DNA of 64,000 nucleotides from Lophius americanus (taxonomy: Eukaryota; Chordata; Actinopteri; Lophiiformes; Lophiidae): NCBI GenBank assembly GCA_037951165.1, contig JBBDHG010000006.1, forward strand, positions 558,001 to 622,000, written 5' to 3'. The position numbers and the translations under genes are program-made. The notes beneath the pieces are model-generated. The model worked only from the letters and a program-made list of their open reading frames with translations. It was not told where the DNA came from and did not search any database. Positions 55,606 to 64,000 of the stretch are shown in pieces (the stretch's first letter is position 1; every line of letters begins with the position of its first letter).

Positions 55606-58248
55606 TACGTTTATGACACGTATTCAACATGTTTATAACATTAACATGCCTATTGTTTGACAGGTATACGACACTTTTATAACATTAACACGCCTTACGT
55701 TTATGAAACGTATACAACCCGTTTATAACATTAACACGCCTCAGGTTTATAACATTAACACGCCTAATGTTTATGACGCGTATACGACAACTTTATAACA
55801 TTAACACGCCTAAGGCTAATAAAATAAACACGCCTAATGTTTGACACGTATACGACACGTTTATGATGCGTATACGACACGTTTATAACATTAACATATT
55901 TAACGTTTATGACACGTATACAACACGTTTATAACATTAACACGCCTCAGGTTTATAACATTTACACGCCTATTGTTTATGACGCGTATACGAGACGTTT
56001 GTAACATTAACACGCCTAAGGTTCATAACATTAACACGCCTAATGTTTGACATGTATACGACATGTTTATAACATTAACACGCCTTACGTTTATGACACG
56101 TATACAACATGTTTATAACATTAACACGCCTATTGTTTGACAGGTATACGACATGTTTATAACATTAAAACGCCTCAGGTTTATAACATTAACACGCCTT
56201 ACGTTTATGACACGTATTTAACATGTTTATAACATTAACATGCCTATTGTTTGACAGGTATACGACATGTTTATAACATTAACACGCCTTACGTTTATGA
56301 TACGTATACAACACGTTTATAACATTAACATGCCTCAGGTTTATAACATTAACATGCCTAATGTTTATGACGCGTATACGACAACTTTATAACATTAACA
56401 CGCCTAAGGCTAATAAAATAAACACGCGTAATGTTTGACACGTATACGACACGTTTAGGACGCGTATACGACATGTTTATAACATTAACATATTTAACGT
56501 TTATGACACGTATACAACACGTTTATAACATTAACACGCCTCAGGTTTATAACATTAACACGCCTAATGTTTATGACGCGTATACGACACGTTTGTAACA
56601 TTAACACGCCTAAGGTTTATGACGCGTATACGACACGTTTATAACATTAACACGCCTATGGCTTATAACATTAACACGCCTAATTTTTGACACGTATACC
56701 ATATGTTTATAACATTAACACGCCTAATGTTTATGACATGTATACGACATGTTTATAACATTGACACGTCTAATGTTTGACACGTATACGACACGTTTAT
56801 AACATTAACACGCCTAAGGTTCATAACATTAACACGCCTAATGTTTGACACGTATACGACATGTTTATAACATTAACACGCCTTACGTTTATGACACGTA
56901 TACAACATGTTTATAACATTAACACGCCTAATGTTTGACAGGTATACGACATGTTTATAACATTAAAACGCCTTACGTTTATGACACGTATACAACACGT
57001 TTATAACATTTACACGCCTCAGGTTTATAACATTAACACGCCTAATGTTTATGACGCGTATACGACAAGTTTATAACATTAACACGCCTTACGTTTATGA
57101 CACGTATACAACACGTTTATAACATTAACACGCCTTACGTTTATGACACGTATACAACATGTTTATAACATTAACACGCCTTACGTTTATGACACGTATA
57201 CAACATGTTTATAACATTAACACGCCTTACGTTTATGACACGTATACAACATGTTTATAACATTAACACGCCTAATGTTTGACAGGTATACGACATGTTT
57301 ATAACATTAAAACGCCTTACGTTTATGACACGTATACAACACGTTTATAACATTAACACGCCTCAGGTTTATAACATTAACACGCCTAATGTTTATGACG
57401 CGTATACGACAAGTTTATAACATTAACACGCCTTACGTTTATGACAGGTATACGACATGTTTATAACATTAACACACCTTACGTTTATGACACGTATACA
57501 ACACGTTTATAATATTAACACGCCTAATGCTAATAAAATAAACACGCCTAATGTTTGACACGTATACGACACGTTTATGACGCGTATACGACACGTTTAT
57601 AACATTAACATATTTAACGTTTATGACACGTATACAACACGTTTATAACATTAACACGCCTCAGGTTTATAACATTAACACGCCTAATGTTTATGACGCG
57701 TATACGACAAGTTTATAACATTAACACGCCTAAGGCTAATAAAATAAAGACGCCTAATGTTTGACACGTATACGACACGTTTATGACGCGTATACGACAC
57801 GTTTATAACATTAACATATTTAACGTTTATGACACGTATACAACACGTTTATAACATTAACACGCCTCAGGTTTATAACATTAACACGCCTAATGTTTAT
57901 GACACATATACGACAAGTTTATAACATTAAAATGCCTAAGGCTAACAAAATAAACACGCCTAATGTTTGACACGTATACGACACGTTTATGACGCGTATA
58001 CGACACGTTTATAACATTAACATATTTAACGTTTATGACACTTATACAACACATTTATAACATTAAGGCTTATAACATTAACATGCCTAATGTTTGACAT
58101 GTATGCAACATTTTTATAACATTAACACACCTATTTTTTATGACACGTATACGACACGTTTATAACATTAACACGCCTAAGGTTTATGACGCGTATACGA
58201 CACGTTTATAACATTAACACGCCTAATTTTTGACACCTATACCATATG
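55606..58248. repeat. Satellite block with a pure 46-bp monomer run
   Basis: About 55520-56000 repeats 54230-54720 at an offset of 1288 bp (ACAACCCG variant). Further on, four consecutive perfect-length 46-bp units begin at 57091, 57137, 57183 and 57229 with the same TTACG variant, the simplest stretch of the whole array. No gene is visible. Confidence 0.85.
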
Positions 58249-60527
58249 TTTATAACACTAACACGCCTAATGTTTATTACACGTATACGACATGTTTATA
58301 ACATTAACACGCCTAACGTTTATGACACGTATACGACATGTTTATAACATTAACACGCCTAAGGTTCATAACATTAACACGCCTAATGTTTGACACGTAT
58401 ACGACATGTTTATAAAATTAACACGCCTTACGTTTATGACACGTATACGACACGTTTATAACATTAACACGCCTCAGGTTTATAACATTAACACGCCTAA
58501 TGTTTATGACGCGTATACGACACGTTTATAACATTAACACGCCTAAGGCTAATAACATAAACACGCCTAATGTTTGACACGTATACGACACGTTTATGAC
58601 GCGTATACGACACGTTTATAACATTAACATATTTAACGGTTATGACACGTATACAACACATTTATAACATTAAGGCTTATAACATTAACATGCCTAATGT
58701 TTGACATGTATGCGACATTTTTATAACATTAACACACCTAATGTTTACGACAGGTATACGACATGTTTATAACATTAACACGCCTAATGTTTGACACGTA
58801 TACCACATGTTTATAACATTAACAAGCCTAATGTTTATGACGCGTATACGACAAGTTTATAACATTAACACGCCTGAGTTTAATAAAATAAACACGCCTA
58901 ATGTTTGACACGTATACGACGCGTTTATGACGCGTATACGACACGTTTATAACATTATTATATTTAACGTTTATGACACTTATACAACACAATTATAACA
59001 TTAAGGCTTATAACATTAACATGCCTAATGTTTGACATGTATGCAACATTTTTATAACACTAACACGCCTAATGTTTATTACACGTATACGACATGTTTA
59101 TAACATTAACACGCCTAACGTTTATGACACGTATACGACATGTTTATAACATTGACACGCCTAATGTTTGACACGTATACGAAACGTTTATAACATTAAC
59201 ACGCCTAAGGTTCATAACATTAACACGCCTAATGTTTGACACGTATACGACATGTTTATAAAATTAACACGCCTTACGTTTATGACACGTATACGACACG
59301 TTTATAACATTAACACGCCTCAGGTTTATAACATTAACACGCCTAATGTTTATGACGCGTATACGACACGTTTATAACATTAACACGCCTAAGGCTAATA
59401 ACATAAACACGCCTAATGTTTGACACGTATACGACACGTTTATGACGCGTATACGACACGTTTATAACATTAACATATTTAACGGTTATGACACGTATAC
59501 AACACATTTATAACATTAAGGCTTATAACATTAACATGCCTAATGTTTGACATGTATGCGACATTTTTATAACATTAACACACCTAATGTTTACGACAGG
59601 TATACGACATGTTTATAACATTAACACGCCTAATGTTTGACACGTATACCACATGTTTATAACATTAACAAGCCTAATGTTTATGACGCGTATACGACAA
59701 GTTTATAACATTAACACGCCTGAGTTTAATAAAATAAACACGCCTAATGTTTGACACGTATACGACGCGTTTATGACGCGTATACGACACGTTTATAACA
59801 TTATTATATTTAACGTTTATGACACTTATACAACACAATTATAACATTAAGGCTTATAACATTAACATGCCTAATGTTTGACATGTATGCAACATTTTTA
59901 TAACACTAACACGCCTAATGTTTATTACACGTATACGACATGTTTATAACATTAACACGCCTAACGTTTATGACACGTATACGACATGTTTATAACATTG
60001 ACACGCCTAATGTTTGACACGTATACGACACGTTTATAACATTAACACGCCTAAGGTTCATAACATTAACACGCCTAATGTTTGACACGTATACGACATG
60101 TTTATAAAATTAACACGCCTTACGTTTATGACACGTATACGACACGTTTATAACATTAACACGCCTCAGGTTTATAACATTAACACGCCTAATGTTTATG
60201 ACGCGTATACGACACGTTTATAACATTAACACGCCTAAGGCTAATAACATAAATTCGCCTAATGTTTGACACATATACGACACGTTTATGACGCGTATAC
60301 GACACGTTTATAACATCAACATATTTAACGGTTATGACACGTATACAACACATTTATAACATTAAGGCTTATAACATTAACATGCCTAATGTTTGACATG
60401 TATGCGACATTTTTATAACATTAACACACCTAATGTTTACGACAGGTATACGACATGTTTATAACATTAACACGCCTAATGTTTGACACGTATACCACAT
60501 GTTTATAACATTAACACGCCTAATGTT
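58249..60527. repeat. 846-bp higher-order repeat, three copies
   Basis: TTTATAACAC starts each copy at 58249, 59051 and 59897. Copy 1 is 802 bp because it lacks one 44-bp A+B unit, copy 2 is 846 bp, and copy 3 is followed to about 60527. Private variants shared by the copies include CTAATAACAT (58549, 59395, 60241), GAGTTTAATAAAA (copies 1 and 2) and CACAATTATAAC (copies 1 and 2). Confidence 0.85.
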
Positions 60528-63500
60528 TATGACACGTATACAACATGTTTATAACATAAACACGCCTAATGTTTGACACGTATACGACACGTTTATAACA
60601 TTAACACGCCTAAGGCTTATAACATTAAGATGTCTAATGTTTGACATGTATGCGACATTTTTATAACATTAACACACCTAATGTTTACGACAGGTATACG
60701 ACATGTTTATAACATTAACACGCCTAATGTTTGACACGTATACCACATGTTTATAACATTAACACGCCTAATGTTTATGACGCGTATACGACAAGTTTAT
60801 AACATTAACACGCCTAAGTCTAATAAAATAAACACGCCTAATGTTTGACACGTATACGACGCGTTTATGACGCGTATACGACACGTTTATAATATTAACA
60901 TATTTAACGTTTATGACACGTATTCAACACATTTATAACATTAAGGCTTATAACATTAACATGCCTAATGTTTGACATGTATGCGACATTTTTATAACAT
61001 TAACACACCTATTGTTTATGACACGTATACGACACGTTTATAACATTAAGGCTTATAACATTAACATGCCTAATGTTTGACATGTATGCGACATTTTTAT
61101 AACATTAACACACCTATTGTTTATGACACGTATACGACACGTTTATAACATTAACACGCCTAAGGTTTATGACGCGTATACGACACGTTTATAACATTAA
61201 CACGCCTATGGCTTATAACATTAACACGCCTAATTTTTGACACGTATACCATGTTTATAACATTAACACGCCTAAAGTTTATGACACGTATACGACATGT
61301 TTATAACATTGACACGCTTAATGTTTGAGACGTATACGACATGTTTATAACATTAACACGCCGTACGTTTATGACACGTATACAACATGTTTATAACATT
61401 AACACGCCTATTGTTTGACAGGTATATGACATGTTTATAACATTAACACGCCTTACGTTTATGACAGGTATACAACACGTTTATAACATTAACACGCCTC
61501 AGGTTTATAACATTAACACGCCTTATGTTTATGACGCGTATACGACAAGTTTATAACATTAACACGCCTAAGGCTAATGAAATAAACACGCCTAATGTTT
61601 GACACGTATACGACACGTTTATGACGCGTATACGACACGTTTATAACATTAACATATTTAACGTTTATGACACGTATACAACACATTTATAACATTAAGG
61701 CTTATAAAATTAACATGCCTAATGTTTGACATGTATGCGACATTTTTATAACATTAACACACCTATTGTTTATGACACGTATACGACACATTTATAACAT
61801 TAACACGCCTAAGGTTTATGACGCGTATACGACAAGTTTATAACATTAACACGCCTAAGGCTAATAAAATAAACACGCCTAATGTTTGACACGTATACGA
61901 CACGTTTATGACGCGTATACGACACGTTTATAACATTAACATATTTAACGTTTATGACACGTATACAAAACGTTTATAATATTAACACGCCTCAGGTTTA
62001 TAACATTAACACGCCTAATGTTTATGACACGTATACGACAAGTTTATAACATTAAAATGCCTAAGGCTAACAAAATAAACACGCCTAATGTTTGACACGT
62101 ATACGACACGTTTATGACGCGTATACGACACGTTTATAACATTAACATATTTAACGTTTATGACACGTATACAACACATTTATAACATTAAGGCTTATAA
62201 CATTAACATGCCTAATGTTTGACATGTATGCAACATTTTTATAACATTAACACACCTATTGTTTATGACACGTATACAACACGTTTATAACATTAACACG
62301 CCTCTGGTTTATAACATTAACACGCCTAATGTTTATGACGCGTATACGACAACTTTATAACATTAACACGCCTAAGGCTAATAAAATAAACACGCATAAT
62401 GTTTGACACGTATACGACACGTTTATGACGCGTATACGACACGTTTATAACATTAACATATTTAACGTTTATGACACGTATACAACACGTTTATAACATT
62501 AACACGCCTCAGGTTTATAACATTAACACGCCTAATGTTTATGACGCGTATACGACACGTTTATAACATTAACACGCCTAAGGTTTATGACGCGTATACG
62601 ACACGTTTATAACATTAACACGCCTATGGCTTATAACATTAACACGCCTAATTTTTAACACGTATACCATATGTTTATAACATTAACACGCCTAATGTTT
62701 ATGATATGTATACGACATGTTTATAACATTGACACGTCTAATGTTTGACACGTATACGACACGTTTATAACATTAACACGCCTAAGGTTCATAACATTAA
62801 CACGCCTAATGTTTTACACGTATACGACATGTTTATAACATTAACACGCCTTACGTTTATGACACGTATACAACACGTTTATAACATTAACACGCCTTAC
62901 GTTTATGACACGTATACAACATGTTTATAACATTAACACGCCTATTGTTTGACAGGTATACGACATGTTTATAACATTAACACGCCTTACGTTTATGACA
63001 CGTATACAACACGTTTATAATATTAACACGCCTAATGCTAATAAAATAAACACGCCTAATGTTTGACACGTATACGACACGTTTATGACGCGCATACGAC
63101 ACGTTTATAACATTAACATATTTAACGTTTATGACACGTATACAACACATTTATAACATTAAGGCTTATAACATTAACATGCCTAATGTTTGACATGTAT
63201 GCGACATTTTTATAACATTAACACACCTATTGTTTATGACATTAACACGCCTAAGGTTTATGACGCGTATACGACACGTTTATGACGGGTATACGACACG
63301 TTTATAACATTAACATATTTAACGTTTATGACACATATACAACACATTTATAACATTAAGGCTTATAACATTAACATGCCTAATGTTTGACATGTATGCG
63401 ACATTTTTATAACATTAACACACCTATTGTTTATGACACGTATACGACACATTTATAACATTAACACGCCTAAGGTTTATGACGCGTATACGACAAGTTT

Positions 63501-64000
63501 ATAACATTAACACGCCTAAGGCTAATAAAATAAACACGCCTAATGTTTGACACGTATACGACACGTTTATGACGCGTATACGACACGTTTATAACATTAA
63601 CATATTTAACGTTTATGACACGTATACAACACGTTTATAACATTAACACGCCTCAGGTTTATAACATTAACACGCCTAATGTTTATGACACGTATACGAC
63701 AAGTTTATAACATTAAAATGCCTAAGGCTAACAAAATAAACACGCCTAATGTTTGACACGTATACGACACGTTTATGACGCGTATACGACACGTTTATAA
63801 CATTAACATATTTAACGTTTATGACACGTATACAACACATTTATAACATTAAGGCTTATAACATTAACATGCCTAATGTTTGACATGTATGCAACATTTT
63901 TATAACATTAACACACCTATTGTTTATGACACGTATACAACACGTTTATAACATTAACACGCCTCAGGTTTATAACATTAACACGCCTAATGTTTATGAC
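60528..64000. repeat. Composite satellite array, right end of window
   Basis: A/B satellite continues to the last base, so the array is not bounded here. Segment 61780-62280 is repeated at about 63450-63930, including the TTAAAATGCC and CTAACAAAATAAAC variants. The plus-strand open frame at 62745-62930 is chance satellite reading. No other feature is visible. Confidence 0.9.

Noticed and set aside
62745..62930. 61-codon plus-strand open frame
   Set aside because: Chance open frame in satellite, with the same unit-derived peptide repeats.
1..64000. CENP-B box or telomere repeat
   Set aside because: I saw no match to the CENP-B box pattern (TTCG...A..CGGG) in the units and no TTAGGG runs. A centromeric role can be neither claimed nor excluded.

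Overview
The window looks like heterochromatic or otherwise repeat-dense DNA from a vertebrate, most likely a teleost fish. The host assignment is an inference from two transposon insertions: an L2/Rex1-type LINE with an ATCT-repeat tail, and a tRNA-derived SINE ending in ACTAATAAAGG. I recognise no host protein gene, rRNA, functional tRNA, CRISPR array or prokaryotic feature.

About 96% of the window is one uninterrupted satellite that runs off both ends. It is built from two short modules. Module A is about 24 bp and starts GTTTATAACATTAACACG. Module B is 22 or 20 bp and starts GTTTATGACACGTATACG or GTTTGACACGTATACG. Normal A+B alternation gives a 44-46 bp unit, broken at fixed places by A+A or B+B pairs. 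Variants of these units are arranged into higher-order repeats with periods of about 763, 846 and 924 bp. Above these lie large segmental tandem duplications of 723, 2569, 2746, about 3380-3580, 3638, about 3850-3890, 4148 and 6168 bp. All copies are in the same orientation.

Layout: 1-5994 satellite (763-bp and 3.64-kb periods); 5995-8572 a 5'-truncated LINE, plus strand, with an open frame for the end of the endonuclease and the whole reverse transcriptase, a 3' UTR, an AATAAA signal and a tetranucleotide tail; 8573-32325 satellite, including an exact 2569-bp tandem duplication (11912-17049) and a 2746-bp duplication with a nested 723-bp one (16714-21480); 27963-40187 a 6168-bp block present twice and followed by a partial third copy, which together multiplied one minus-strand SINE insertion into three copies (32326, 38494, 40486); 41021-48775 a 4148-bp duplication containing 924-bp repeats; 48.8-55.6 kb a 3.4-3.6 kb duplication; 58249-60527 an 846-bp repeat; then satellite to the end.

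The elements connect in two ways. The satellite serves as insertion target and then copies its passengers by unequal exchange. The SINE and LINE share the last 12 bases before their tails, as expected if the SINE is mobilised by this kind of LINE machinery. Boundaries were read by eye from diagnostic variants; a dot plot would refine them.
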